A stretch of 64,000 nt of DNA from Conoideocrella luteorostrata (GCA_032433595.1 JASWJB010000131.1:44018-108017); one strand, 5' to 3'; positions 31,746 to 43,845 are shown, counted from the stretch's first letter. Translations and numbers: made by a program. The notes: generated by a model from the sequence alone, not told the origin.

Positions 31746-33439
31746 TTATGCCTTCTTCTCCAGCAGCTGATCACATAGGTGGACCGTAACGGATCGCCAT
31801 TTTGGCACGTCAACATAATTAGACTTCACCATGACCCCCGTCACCGTCGCGGGCTTCTCAAAAATGTCAATCTTCTTGTGGCCGACGCTCGTCCCGTTGG
31901 AGACAAGCGTCCACGGGACATCCAATGTGCCGTTCACACCGCCGATATCCACTATCTTGGCGTATACCTCATACGACCGGATGACTTGACCATTGGCTTG
32001 GTCTTCCATGAGCTGGATTCGGTCTATGGCAGTTGGATAGTCGAACTTCATGTGATAGACGCCCTTGTCCTCGTTACGCCCTCTGCTATGCGGAATGGGC
32101 TTGCCATAGCAGGATTTGATAAAGTCGCCGAGTTGCTTGTATCGTGCGGCATGCTCCGCTGGGATAAGGCCACTGCGGTCAGGTGCAACATCCAGCTCCA
32201 GTAGGCAGTTTCTTCCTACCGTAGTGTGGTAAACACCAATCATTTCTTCAATAGAGCGGAGAGGCTGGCCGACGCCGAAGAACCAGCGATCACCGGTCTG
32301 AAGGGTTGTGTCACACTCGGATGGGTTGAAGTATGGGCTGTTTGGATCACCACCGTCTGTGAGGCCGCTGTGCGATGATAGTGATGATGTTAGTCTAATG
32401 TAGGTCCATGCCAATGATGTGGGTTATTCGCTCGGCAAGTGAGACTTACGTCGACCAGTTCTCTTCCGGAGCCAGACCAAGCTCGTTTCCAATCCATCGA
32501 ACTATTGACGAGCGGATCCTGTTAGCATGCACGGAGTGCTGCCTTTATCAAACTATGCTGCTCACCTGGGTTTGGCGTCACGCAAGTCCCGTTATTGTCA
32601 CATCCATTGAAGATGACGGCCTGCGGTTGGTGAGATTGAAGAAGCTTCTGCAGTTTGTCCTTTTGAGTGGCACTGTAACCGCCATCGAACCAGATCTACT
32701 GAGACTTAGTGCTGTGCAGCCGGTTTCTTTTCTGCAATTGGGCATGTCATACTTCTGTAAGCTTCCCATAATTGCCCCAAAGCTCGGTCAACATATCCAA
32801 CACAATCTGATCATATGTGTCGTCCGTGATGGCAACCTGCCCCGGAGATAACTTCCCCGTCCGTACCTTTGACTGCTGCACATTCAGGAAATTATTCACG
32901 ACCACGCTGTAGTAGAACCCGTGACCGATGCCATACGCGGAGGCTGAATCTACAAAGCTCTTGGCGATATCCTTCTCATGCACAGGCGAGTCAGTCGTGG
33001 TGTAGTTGTAATGAACCTTCTTATTGCCATCTTTGGTCGGAAATGTAACCTTGCTTGGCCAGCTAGCAAATCCGCAGTTATGTTTCACAACCATCGTGGC
33101 ATACTTGGCGCCGAGAGCAGCGATGCTATCCATCCATTGATTCGTATTTATCAAGGTGGGGTCAAAGAGGGAGATATTGGGTACGAGAGACGGATCGGAG
33201 TTGCATCCGTCGATGCTGAGCCATGTTGCGATGTCAAAATGTATCAAAGCTCCGATTTCGCGGTCCTGGAAAGCAAGCTGTTCTCTTGTTGGGAGGGCAA
33301 TTTTGGACCCGTCCATTGGTGAGATGCGATAGTTGGGCTTATAGGATGGGCTGGAGGTACGGGGCAGCGGAGAAGCTGCCTCAACGGCGATCAGCACGCA
33401 CAGAAGTGTTACTAGAGTCAATGAAACCATGATGGACAT
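31746..33439 (-). CDS. secreted GH29-type alpha-L-fucosidase
   Basis: Four minus-strand exons (33439-32753, 32695-32566, 32501-32450, 32367-31746) give 496 aa. The start at 33439 is followed by another ATG three codons on; either yields a signal peptide ending near AVEA. The N-terminal half has the GH29 barrel pattern: FQDREIGALIHFDIATW, then LGAKYATMVVKHNCGFASWPS and HGFYYSVVVNNF. The nucleophile motif WFDGG lies just after the first intron (Asp233). The C-terminal part is a beta-sandwich. The enzyme would release alpha-linked fucose from glycoconjugates. Asn in the YYSVVVNNF segment replaces the more usual Trp/His surroundings, so it may belong to a divergent subfamily. A TATA element lies about 90 bases upstream of the start. 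Confidence 0.85.
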
Positions 33440-34189
33440 GTTTGAGGAGAGCTGTCCTTGATTGTGAGAAGTGTTTTGTGCAATTTCTCATTCACATATT
33501 ACATGGCACAAAGACAAGCTCTATGCGCATTTATATCTTGCGGGGTGGTTGCGTCCGTCTATGTTTTTATTACTTATATTACTACTTCACTGCTACGAGG
33601 TAGCACTCGCTAACAGTCATTAGTTTAGAGACTCTTAATTGTGACTGGTGCGGGAAACGTCAAAGTGACAAGCAGGAGCGAAAGTTTGCTTTTGGATCCG
33701 TCGGGTCTTTAATTATTTCTGGAAAAAACCCCGCATTTGACGCGCGATGAGCGCAAAAGGCAAGCTACGGGTAACTAGTTAAGTGCCGAAGCAGACTCAT
33801 CAGGTGTAACGTCGCGACCAGCTTCGGGTCCGATGCTGATCGTCGGGAATTAAACAATGGTACACGGGGTACACCTCCCAATTTCACCTCGTGCCCTCGA
33901 CTCTTAGACAGTATACCTCATGAAAGGTTGAGTTCGGCTACTCACAAGGCGAACGGTCGTACACGTAACGGGTTCGAAGTAGTGGGATGTTACCATTTTA
34001 CCGAGTGATATCTACCGTCGCGACGGTAAATTGATAGCCATGCTGACCATTAATCTAAGCAACAATGGCAGACAGCCCATACACAACTTGTCTCTACGGA
34101 TTTGCACCTGCAAAACGATGGTCGAATCTATGTCTTGTTTTTAAATGGGCGTAGCATGTCGGATAGAAGCATTCATGACACCTGATCAC
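33440..34189. other. intergenic region
   Basis: About 750 bases between the 5' end of the fucosidase and the 3' end of the FAD oxidase gene. No gene or structured repeat recognised; TATAAA near 33530 belongs to the fucosidase promoter. Confidence 0.6.
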
Positions 34190-36090
34190 TCATGTAGCGG
34201 CACGGCCGCCCCCGATGTTTCTTGGACCGTCCGGGCCCTCCTCCAGCCCATTCCGTCGAGGAACAGTGTCCCGCCATCGCCAGTGGGCCCTCATGTGCGA
34301 TTCTGCATTATCGTTATTGTCAAAAATATCAGCAGCATGCTAAATGGACATTAATCAGTATGCATAAGTCGTAGCTGAAGTAACACAGAAGAATCCATAC
34401 CTCTCCCAAGACTGGCATAAACTTGGCGCCGTGGCCGCTGCCGCCAGTGCAGACAAAGACGGAGTGTTCCGCAAAAGTTGGGACGTAGTCAATCTATCAA
34501 CTGGTTAGATTGGACAAAGTTGACATTCCTGCAGATTTAAGGTGTCTGATGATACTTACAACGAATGAATTATCTAGTGAATCAGTGTACCAGCATAGTT
34601 TGGTAGTATCAAAGTCAACCCCGTCGAACTCGGGTAAGAAGATAGACACAAATGTTCTGATGGCCTCCTCGGCTCGCTGTGGCACTGCCCTGCAGTCTTC
34701 ATATGGAAGGGGAATAGACCATTGGCCGTCTTGACAAAATGGAACCCCATCGGGTGCTTTTTGGAAATTGGTGAACTAAATTACCGGCGGTTAGTAGATG
34801 AGATTCCGGAAAAATGCCATGGTGCGCATTGCTGTACCTTTACGCCTCGATAGCCAATCTTGATCACGCCATCTGAAGTTCTTGGGAACACGTAAATCGA
34901 TCCAGTATCTTTCCCATTGCTAGTGCGAGGAGCACTCTTCCAGGTGATGACTGGGAAGTTCTCGGGAGAGTATTTGTCCCAAAGTGCTTTGTTTGCTGGG
35001 TCGATTTTGAACGTGACCAAACTCCCCGCGGCGGATTCAAGGTGGTATGAAAGACAAGGCAAAAGCTGGGTAGAAAATGAGCCGGCTAAGGGAATGTTAG
35101 AATCCATATTCAATAGACATTGCTTCGACAAGCCGCGTTCTTACCTGCAACAGCTACGACGTCTGCGGCATGAGCTTTGCCATCTTTGGTTCTCAGGCCA
35201 ACCACCTTCGTCTTAGTTGCATCGACGGTGCTGTCCTGTTCAATAAACGAGTCAAAATTGCCCTCTTCAGGCCCAAAAATGAACTTGACTCCCGCCGCCG
35301 CCGCCATCCTGTAGTAATGATAGCAGGCTGCGCTGCATCTCGTCAGCCCCCCAAGAGAATCCAGAACAGCATCAAAAGTTTTGTGCTCCTCGCTCTCTGG
35401 AATTTCAAACTCCAGCAGCTTCTTTTGCCATCCTTGAACCGCTGCGCGTCTTTGATCCTCTACGTCACTCTTAACGAACTGCGTGTCTCTAAAGCCATCT
35501 CGTTCCATATTCGCGAGTGTCTCTTTCTCCAAAGCACCAAGCTCGTCTGTAGGCTGCACGCGAAGCATACCGCTCTCCACAAAAAGAGGCTCATCTAGAC
35601 CTTGGTTTATTTTGATCCATGCATCTCGACTTTCCATTGCCAAGCGCTGGTAGTGCAACTTCTTGCCATATGAAGCGCGGAACTTGAGACATTAGTGTCA
35701 CAGAGTGCGACTTTGGTTACAGAGTCTTGACTCACAATTTTGTTTAGGTCAACTGAAGCTGCCTGAACTTGCTCCTTGTCTTCCGGATCATATTGATTTT
35801 GATGGTATTGATTGCGTTCATACACAGTCACGGCATGGCCTGTTTGGACGGTAAGCGGTGGGTTACTGCATCACCACGTGGATGTGCGTGTGCTTGTGTG
35901 CATGTCGTGTCCGGGAGCTGGGATCTATGCTCACGCGAGACCTACCCTTCTTGTGCAGCGCAATTGCCAAAGACAGGCCAAATATTCCAGCTGCAAGGGT
36001 TAGAAACAGTGTCACAAAGTGGCCGGACATGCATTTCATGGGGAACAACTCACCACCCACAATTGCAACACGCTTATGCTGTTGTGCCAT
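34190..36090 (-). CDS. FAD-dependent amine oxidase (fructosyl-amine/sarcosine/pipecolate oxidase-like)
   Basis: Eight minus-strand exons (36090-36054, 35990-35946, 35839-35736, 35682-35145, 35085-34838, 34775-34560, 34493-34401, 34339-34190) total 476 aa. Intron lengths are 53-106 bases and all borders are GT...AG. The Rossmann motif VAIVGAGIFGLSLA is assembled across the first intron; VTVYERNQY follows as the second beta strand. GSGHGAKFMPVLGE near the C-terminus is the conserved FAD-contact loop of the monomeric sarcosine oxidase/fructosyl-amino-acid oxidase/L-pipecolate oxidase group. No PTS1 tripeptide is present (the end is AAT) and there is no signal peptide, so it is probably cytosolic. 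It oxidises a secondary amine, giving an aldehyde or keto product and hydrogen peroxide; the exact substrate is open. It is divergent from the MFS permease gene. Confidence 0.85.
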
Positions 36091-36828
36091 GGTTGCAGCC
36101 AGCTAGCGTACACAGGCTCACAGGCAGGTTTGTTGTCGTGCTGCGGTGTTGTGGCCCGGCTGAGAGGGAATTGTTCTCAGAAGGCACAGAAGCCAAGAGG
36201 CAGCAGAGTAGTCTCTGCTTTGCCCTGCTTATAATGCACAACCGTGCGGATCGTTATCTTTTGGTCGTTGGGTGGCCGTCAGGTGGCCGTCAGTCTTGAC
36301 AAAAGAACCCCCTGAAAGCAGTAAGCAGTACTCCGTAGTTATGGGTGAGCTGAATACGAAAGCACCTTGATAGCCAAAATTGCGTGCGTTCCGTGGCTAC
36401 TAAAGTGGTCAAGACGCGGTTTAGCTTGAATTTATACAAAGGCACCACCTTGATGTCACACCCCACCTGCTGAGACCGTCTCCACCGCGCCGACAATCGC
36501 GAATCACAGTGTCCAGCGTCTGGTCTCACATTCAGTAGTTCCTGGATATTAGTCGAAAGGCCTCTCTGGTCTGCACTCTGTGCCTGTCCAAGCAAAAGCT
36601 GATCCGCTCACTCTACGTCGGGTATTACCAGATGTGACCGTTTATGCGGCAGGGGCGGGCTGTGTTCATCGCTTTCGCCGACAGAGATTTCGTCCAACAT
36701 CCCTTCTTTTCGTTCAGCTGAAGGACACCCGCAGTCGTATAAACGGTCCCGAGTTTGCACCTCACAACCAGCCCGAGTGTCGAGTTTGGAGTCCAAGCGA
36801 TATACGACGACTCTTTTGCCCTGTCACC
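36091..36828. promoter_or_regulatory. divergent promoter between FAD oxidase and MFS permease
   Basis: The 738-base interval drives the oxidase to the left (TATAA at about 36229-36233, 140 bases from the start) and the permease to the right (TATAAA at 36738-36743, 86 bases from the start). It contains an 11-bp tandem duplication at 36271-36292 and TACTCCGTA at 36329-36337. Co-regulation is plausible but not shown. Confidence 0.55.
36271..36292. repeat. 11-bp tandem duplication in divergent promoter
   Basis: GGTGGCCGTCA is repeated twice head-to-tail (36271-36281, 36282-36292), about 180 bases upstream of the FAD oxidase start and 40 bases from its TATA element. It may be a double binding site; the function is inferred from position only. 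Confidence 0.75.
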
Positions 36829-38754
36829 ATGTCGTCCTTGGATGAGAAGAAAGTCGTCGATTCCAGCACTCATCGACCCAGGTCTGAAACGGATAATTCC
36901 GTCGTTGCTGAGAAGACTGCCGCATCACCTTCGGACGCAGACATTCGAGACCGCGTGCGTCTTGTGACCGCCCAAGATATTGATGACACAACACTGTTCT
37001 ACAACAAGTATCAACACGATGTCGAACCTATCAAGCCAGATGAGGAGAAGCGGTTAAACCGCAAAAACTTTTGGTTTCTGCTGATTCAGACATGGTGGAT
37101 CGCGTTTCTCATTCATCTTGACAAATCTACCCTGTCCCAAGCCAGCACCATGGGATTATTCAAAGATGTGCAGTTTGACAAAGGAAAAGACGAATACAAC
37201 GACCTTTTCGTTCTATTCTACACGGGCTATCTAATTGCCCTTTGGCCAGGTGCTTACGTTGCACAACGTGTTGGTCACAAGCAGTTCATCGTCGCTTCCT
37301 TGCTGCTGTGGGCGTTGCTGCTGGGAATGCACCCTCTCGTGAAAACCGGCAAGCAGATGATGGCGCTACGATTTATTCTCGGCATGGTACGTTGCAGCAG
37401 TGATTATTCGTGACATCCACACTTTTCTTCTTCTGGCATTCGGTTTTTGCTGACTGTATGGTGTTCTCTTATGAGCAGACGGAGTCTCAAATTGTCCCGT
37501 CAACAACCGTTTTGCACCAAGCGTTCTTCCCACCCAAAAAAAGTCCATGGGTGCAGCTCATCTGGTGGGGTTCTGGCAGCTTTGCCAACGTCCTCCTGAC
37601 TATGGTTGCGTACAAACTCATCGTTGACGACAAGGTCGGAGGTCTGGCGGGTGGCATTTCTTCCTGGAAGTGGCTTCACATCATCTGTGTCATCTTGACT
37701 TTCATTGTGACCGTACCTCTAATTTTCTTCTTGCCAAACAACCCTTCCGAAGCTAAATGGCTCAACACGAAGGAGAAAGTGCAGACCATCCGAATTATTC
37801 GTGATACGCACGCCGGCATCTCCAACAAAACGTTCAAATGGTCGCAAGTCAGGGAATGCTTCACCGATGTCAAAAGCTGGCTGTTCATGTAGGTATTCCT
37901 CAAGCTTATCTCAACATTGTTCGGCGCCGATTGTTCTAACAATGCTTCACACAGCATCCACATGTTTTTCAACGAGCTCCCAAACAACACTTCTCAACAG
38001 CTGCCGTTAATTCTCGTCGGCTTTGGCTTCACACCCGCCCAGAGTGCTCTGTTCAACATTGCCAAGCCCTTGTGGGGGTTTGTACTCATCCTCGTATCTG
38101 CAGCCATGTTGTACGGCACGGAGCTCGGTGTTGGATATACTTGCGCTATCTCTTATATTCCTTGCTTTTTAGGAGGAATCATCATGGTACGTCCGGTTGA
38201 CCACTGCTCCTGAAATTTTGAGATCTAACCCGGCCAATGTAGATAGCTGCACCCTGGTCCAACAAAATAGCTCTTGTAGTAGGCACACAGATCTCAACTT
38301 TCAAACCTTCGTATCTTTTGGGATTATCGTGGGCGGGTACTACCACAACTGGGTACACCAAGAAGATGTGCTTGATGTCCACCTGCATCATTGCGGCATC
38401 CGCTGCCAACATGATTTCCCCAGAGTAGGTTACACCTTACTACGTCAGCAAGATGCCGGGACTAATAACCTGTGACACACTAGATTCTGGAAAGAAAAGT
38501 ACAAGCCTCGTTACCTGCTCCCATGGGGCTTCATGACCGCGTTCTGGCTCATCTCCCCCGCCCTCTGCCTCATCATTCGATGGTATCTCGTCAGCGAAAA
38601 TAAGAAGCGCGCCGGCATGCTTGAAGAGCAGCAGAGGCTGCAGAGCGACTCGGAGCACGAGGGGCTGGACACTGGTAGCGAGATTCTGCAATTGAACGAC
38701 AAGGACCTGGACCTTACTGACAGACAGAACCTGCGCTTTGTCTACCCTCTTTGA
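36829..38754 (+). CDS. MFS transporter, Dal5/allantoate-type anion:cation symporter
   Basis: Five exons, 36829-37386, 37479-37888, 37955-38186, 38243-38424 and 38484-38754, encode 550 aa. The ATG at 36829 is preceded by a TATA element and follows CACC. After a polar N-terminus of about 85 residues there are twelve predicted membrane segments in two groups. Features of the allantoate permease family are visible: LDKSTLSQASTMGL after the first helix, GYLIALWPGAYVAQRVG, ALRFILGMTESQIVPSTT and an acidic C-terminal tail. The family imports organic anions, ureides, vitamins or short peptides with protons. The C-terminal tail carries LQSDSEHEG, a possible phosphorylation or ubiquitination region. 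The divergent FAD amine oxidase suggests import of an amine-type substrate for that enzyme. Confidence 0.9.
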
Positions 38755-39939
38755 TCACCGGATGCTGCTATCCGCGCCAGTTTTAGCTTGGAGCATAGAC
38801 ACCCGTGTGACAAGAAAGAGCGGGGGATAGCTTCATTTCCTGCATAGATGCCCACGTCATCTACTCAACACGTTCTTCACCATGTGCGCCAACACGTACA
38901 GTTAGTCTGTAGATAGACGGATCGTTTTCTAATTCTCAGACCGCATCGTTAAGTTTGCGGGTCGCATTTTAACAAACAAGTAAAATATCAACGGTTTTGG
39001 GGCCATTTTGCCATCCAGCTTAGAAAGCTTCCTTCTGTGCCATCTTTTGTCGCTAGTAACCACGGAGCTGCTTTTGTGGCAGCGAGTGGCAGTGATTCAC
39101 CCCTGGATGGCTCATTCAGCGGCCCTGCTTCAACAAATATCCCAATTGAAGAGCTTACTACGGAGTACTCCGTAGCTAATTAGTCATTTGTGATGGCTAC
39201 GGGGTGTAACGAACTGTGGCGCAACCCCTAAAGACGCGGGGCGCCTACATGCCGGCCAGCGGGCCTTAAATGGACCCCAGCAAGCTGCCAAGATGGGTTC
39301 TGCCGCTCAAGCCAAGAGATTCACATACTTGCACGAGTCAAGATAAGATCGTGGAGAATAAGAGGCAAAGGATTGAAGGCTGAGTGGCGGTTCCCATTCC
39401 TGCTCCGCGAAGACCGGTGACCGGAGGCCAAATCTCTGCCGATTGCAACAAGCCGTCATGTGAGCCTGTGCGGAGCAGGTAGTGAGTTATCGTAAGGATT
39501 CATCAAAAACCTGGTGTGGGTGGGTGCAAGGTCACTTGCTACAGAGCCCATGATCCCGCAATGTTGCACTGGACGCACAAAGACGCACAAGTTGAGCGAG
39601 ACCTAACCCGTCCAGTAAGGTGCTGCGGCACCCCATTATCGCGATCTACATTGTCTTCGTCGTAGCGTCGTTCGCCCGGATGTGCCGCAGCTACACCGAC
39701 AGGATGCAACGGCAAACTAAATCATGCGGGGATGAGAAAGTCCTCCGTGATCGATCCGGGGAAGCAGGGAGGTGTTGATACACCAGGGTTGTACGGAGTA
39801 CTAATGGGCAGCATTCCTTAGGCCCGTCGTCAATTAATTTAATCGACCGCAGGGTGAATTGCTGGTGGCATATAAGTGAAGACACGGGCTTACGCACTCG
39901 ATCCTGCCTTCGAATGGTAAATTCAACTCGCGACTCGGC
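38755..39939. other. intergenic region with perfect palindrome
   Basis: About 1.2 kb between the permease and the mannosidase. It contains the perfect palindrome at 39158-39175, another TACGGAGTA at 39792-39800, and a TATA element (TATAAG at 39871-39876, 69 bases before the mannosidase start). No gene seen. Confidence 0.6.
39158..39175. repeat. perfect 18-bp copy of dispersed palindrome
   Basis: CTACGGAGTACTCCGTAG is self-complementary over all 18 bases. It is one of two perfect copies in the window; many half-copies occur in other intergenic regions. Confidence 0.9.
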
Positions 39940-42494
39940 ATGATGTTGCAATTGCGCGCGCTCATTTGGCTTTCCGCGTCTCTCCTCGGCCTCGCATCCA
40001 AAGGCAGCGCGCAGGATGCCACGGCCTTCGATCCTCTTCAATACGTCGACCAGCTCGTCGGGGCAAGCAACGGTGGAAATGTGTTTCCCGGCGCAACCTT
40101 ACCTTATGGCATGGCGAAAGCTGTCGCCGACACGAACAGCGGAAGTAACCAGGGCGGCTTTACCTTGGACGGCACTCCTATCACAGGCTTCAGTGTTCTG
40201 CACGATTCAGGAACCGGTGGCTCGCCGTCATTGGGGAACTTTCCTCTCTTCCCATACAATGGCTGCCCAGGCGGCGACGTCAACGGCTGCGCGTTCCCGA
40301 AGAAGACGCGCGCCGGCTTTGGCAAATTCGCCAATGAGGACGTGCACGCGAAGCCGGGATACTTTGGTATCACTCTCCAAAGCGGCCCGCAGGTGGAAAT
40401 GACAACGGCCCAGCACACGGCCTTGTTCAAGTTCACTTTCAAGGGCGGCGCTGCGGGCGACAGGCCGCTCATCCTGCAAGACCTGAGCGACCTCTCCGAC
40501 TCGCGCCAAGACAATGGCACGGTCAAGGTCGACCCCAAGACCGGTCGCATGACGGGCAATGCCGTATTCGTGTCCAGCTTCAGCCAAGGCAAATATGTGC
40601 CATATTTTTGCACCGATTTCCACGGCGCCGAGCTTGCCGACAGTGGCATCTATGCTGATAGCCGCGCCAGCACGGAGGTCCACGATCTCAAGATTTCCCG
40701 TTCCATCAACGGCTATCCTTTGCCTGGAGGAGCGTTTGTGCGTTTCGTCGACAATAAGAATCCCGTATACGCTCGCGTTGGTCTCAGCTTCATCAGCAGC
40801 GAGCAGGCGTGCGCGAATGCCGAGCATGAGATGCCCAACTTTGACTTCGATCAGCATGTGCAGGATGCGCAAACCGCCTGGCGGGAGAAGCTGAGCCCCA
40901 TTACGGTCAATGCAAAGGGTGTGGATGTGTCCTTCCTGAAGAACTTGTATTCTGGCATTTATCGCACAATGGTCAACCCGCAGAATTACACCGGCGAAAA
41001 CCCAGTCTGGCACGATGGAGAGCCGTATTTCGATTCATTCTATTGTATTTGGGACTTGTTCCGCTCACAGTTTCCCTTCTTGACAATCATTGACCCCCAG
41101 GCTGTCGCACAGATGGTCCGCTCACTCATCTCGACGTATGAGCACGACGGTTGGCTTCCCGATTGTCGAATGAGCTTTAGCAGAGGCTATACACAAGGTG
41201 GCTCCAACGCCGACAATGTTCTAGCAGATGTTTATATCAAAGGCATAAAAGGCGGAATTGACTGGGACAAGGGGTATGAGGCCGTTAAGAAGGATGCCGA
41301 GGTGGAACCATACGACTGGTGCTGCCGTGGTCGAGGAGGTATCGACTCTTGGAAGCGCTTGGGCTACGTACCCGTCCAGGACTTTGACTACAAGGGATTT
41401 GGCACTCTCACTAGAACAGTCAGCCGTACTGTCGAGTATGCCTATAACGATTTTTGCATTTCGCAAATGGCAAAAACTTTGGGCGAGAAGGATGAGCAGG
41501 AGAAGTATATCGCAAGCAGCGGTAATTGGCACAACCTATACAAGGCTGGCCAGACTTCTTTGTTGCCCGATGGCACAAACACCGGCTTCACTGGCTTCTT
41601 CCAGCCTAGATATCTCAACAAGACGTGGGGATTCCAAGACCCCCTCAAGTGCAGCAATACTGATACCAAGAGCGTCTGCTCTCTCCAGAGTAGTGGTCCC
41701 GAGACCTTTGAAAGCAGCGTGTGGGAGTATGGCTTGTAAGTACAATGCGGGGACCCTTCAGAGTCTCTCATACTTGATTGCACGACCTACCAACTGACTA
41801 AATAACCAGCTTTGTTCCGCACGACCAAGCCCAGTTGATCTCTCTTTACGGTGGACCAGAATCTTTCGTCAAACGCCTTAACTATCTTCACGACCAAAAT
41901 ATTACCTACATCGGGAACGAACCCGCCTTCCTCACCGTGTTCCAATACCACTATGCAGGACGACCCGCCGAGTCCGCCCGACGCAGCCACTTCTATATCC
42001 CCAAGTTTTTCTCGCCCAAACCTGATGGTCTACCTGGCAACGATGACAGCGGAGCGATGGGCTCATTCTTGGCTTTCTCCATGATGGGACTTTTCCCTAA
42101 CCCAGGGCAAGATGTGTACTTGATCACGCCTCCGTATTTTGAGAGCGTCAATATCAAGCATCCGCTGACAGGGAATACCGCGACAATCCGAAACGTCAAT
42201 TTCGACCCCACTTATAAGAACATATTCATCCAGAATGCTACTTTGAATGGCAAACCATACACGAAGAACTGGATTGACCATTCGTTCTTTACTGAGGGGA
42301 AGGAGCTTGTTCTTACGCTGGGTGGTAAGGAGAGTGCTTGGGGGACCGCCGTGAAAGACTTGCCACCTAGTTTAAGCCCGTACACTGGGTTTAATATGAC
42401 GAACAACAACAACAACCACAACAATAATCGTGCTGTGGCGCCACGAGGAAATGGAAATTACCGTAGTGAGTTCCGATACCGGGGGGTTGGATGA
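39940..42494 (+). CDS. secreted GH92 alpha-mannosidase
   Basis: Two exons, 39940-41735 and 41810-42494, give 826 aa. The intron is GTAAGT...CCAG and the split codon is Phe. Residues 1-24 are a signal peptide ending GSAQ. The GH92 pattern is clear: VDQLVGASNGGNVFPGATLPYGMAK near the N-terminus, GFSVLHDSGTGGSPSLGNFPLFP, the central WDLFRSQFPFLTIIDP, HDGWLPDCRMSFSRGYTQGGSNADNVLADVYIKG, and the C-terminal GLPGNDDSGAMGSFLAFSMMGLFPNPGQDVYLITPP. These are the calcium-dependent exo-alpha-mannosidases, mostly alpha-1,2 in fungi, that trim high-mannose N-glycans outside the cell. The C-terminus has an Asn-rich tail before the stop. Together with the fucosidase and the convergent lyase-fold gene (100 bases between stops) it forms a carbohydrate-active group. 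Confidence 0.93.
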
Positions 42495-42594
42495 AGACAA
42501 ATTAGGATAATGTCGTGGTGAAGCTTAATATACATTATTATACCGGTTCAATCCGGGCGTATGCACAGGAGAACTCCACCACCGCGCAGCTGAA

Positions 42595-43845
42595 TTACAG
42601 AGTGACGATACTGTCTAACTGCTGCGGCGCTGGCCTCAAGTCGAATATATCTCCTGCTGGTGGCGCTCCCAGCTTCCCGATCACCCTCTTTGCCTGACAA
42701 AGTCCAGCCAAGGCGGCAGCATGGACATTATCCGTCGCTGCATATATCTTGAACTCCAGCTCCTCATATTGCCACTCGCTCTCGCCACGCGCTGCGGCAC
42801 GAACCAGAAAATTCACAGCCCCGAATAGCGATTGCCCCTCCGGGCCCTTGTATCTGTACAGGTCAATGCCGACTTTCTTCGCGATAAGAGCCCAGCGCAG
42901 GTGGGCGCCGAGGTTGAAGTTGGAATAGTGCCAGCTTCTTGTGCGGGCGAGCTCTTCCGGCTGAGATCCGTTGGTGGAGATTTGTGTATTTATGAGAGCT
43001 TTGGCTTTCTTGGAGATTTGTGCGGCGAGAGATTTCTTGCCGGTGAAGAGAGCGATCGCGGAGGTTTGCATATTGGCAAAGGTGCCGTGGTTGTTGGACT
43101 GGCCTGACTCCGACTTGCCGAAGGATGATTCGTAGAGCCAGTTGAGGAATTGCGTATTCCACGCCAGGAACTCGTCCTTGTCGTGCTTAGTCCATCCAGG
43201 CGCGCCAGTGTTAAGAATGCTCACGGCGTCGAGAACATTTGTGTATTCTTGGCTGAAGTCGATGATACCAATCGCTCGACCAGAATTGGCGCATGGAATA
43301 ATCTGCGCATGGTTCAAGTTTGGGTTCATTCTTGTCTTCCTGTCCAGAAACCATGTTCGTAAAATGCTAGCTGCGTGAGCAGAATATTTTTCGTCTTGAG
43401 TGTAATACCAGGCCAGGCTGAGAATGTAGGTAGAGTTGAACATTTTGCCAACATTGAGGCGATCCTGATACTGATCAGCTTCTGGGTTCCGCTGGCCGTC
43501 TTTCTGGACATAGGGGCACTTGTCTGCCGTGTTCGGGTTCGGCCACCAGTATGGTGCTTGGGATGCATAATCGTGAATTGTTCCGTTGGGCGGTGCTTTG
43601 GCCTTGGTAGTGACAGTCCAAGGACCCTGGCTCAACCAAGAGTCGGCCTGGGCTTTCAGGTGCTGGAGCTGAGCATTCAATGATTTGTCGCCGTGTCTGA
43701 GCCGCTGTCTGGTGGAATCAAGAACGCTACCGTCAATAACGACGGTCTCAGGGATACGCTGGGTTACGTAGTGCCGGCGCGCCTCTGCCAAACTGGCGGT
43801 CATAAGTGCCAAGATTGTCAAACTGATAACTGCGAGGTCGAGCAT
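42595..43845 (-). CDS. secreted alginate-lyase-fold protein (PL5/PL38-like)
   Basis: Single exon. I use the ATG at 43845 (MLDLAVISLTILALM), which gives a compact signal peptide ending SLAEA and a 416-aa protein; an ATG 33 bases upstream is also in frame. The sequence shows the alpha/alpha-barrel pattern of the alginate lyase superfamily: PYWWPNPNTADKCPYVQKDGQRNPEADQ near the N-terminus, LSLAWYYTQDEKYSAHAASILRTWFLD, then QSNNHGTFANMQTSAIALF with the conserved Asn-His pair, and ELARTRSWHYSNFNLGA with conserved Arg, His and Tyr. Such enzymes break uronic-acid polysaccharides by beta-elimination. In terrestrial fungi the substrate is more likely glucuronan or a glucuronic-acid-containing polymer than alginate. 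It converges on the GH92 gene. Confidence 0.8.
   Translation of the reverse strand: MLDLAVISLTILALMTASLAEARRHYVTQRIPETVVIDGSVLDSTRQRLRHGDKSLNAQLQHLKAQADSWLSQGPWTVTTKAKAPPNGTIHDYASQAPYWWPNPNTADKCPYVQKDGQRNPEADQYQDRLNVGKMFNSTYILSLAWYYTQDEKYSAHAASILRTWFLDRKTRMNPNLNHAQIIPCANSGRAIGIIDFSQEYTNVLDAVSILNTGAPGWTKHDKDEFLAWNTQFLNWLYESSFGKSESGQSNNHGTFANMQTSAIALFTGKKSLAAQISKKAKALINTQISTNGSQPEELARTRSWHYSNFNLGAHLRWALIAKKVGIDLYRYKGPEGQSLFGAVNFLVRAAARGESEWQYEELEFKIYAATDNVHAAALAGLCQAKRVIGKLGAPPAGDIFDLRPAPQQLDSIVTL

Noticed and set aside
5751..43845. Secondary-metabolite biosynthetic cluster
   Set aside because: Two P450s, oxidases and an MFS permease are present, but there is no polyketide synthase, peptide synthetase, terpene synthase or cluster regulator in the window.
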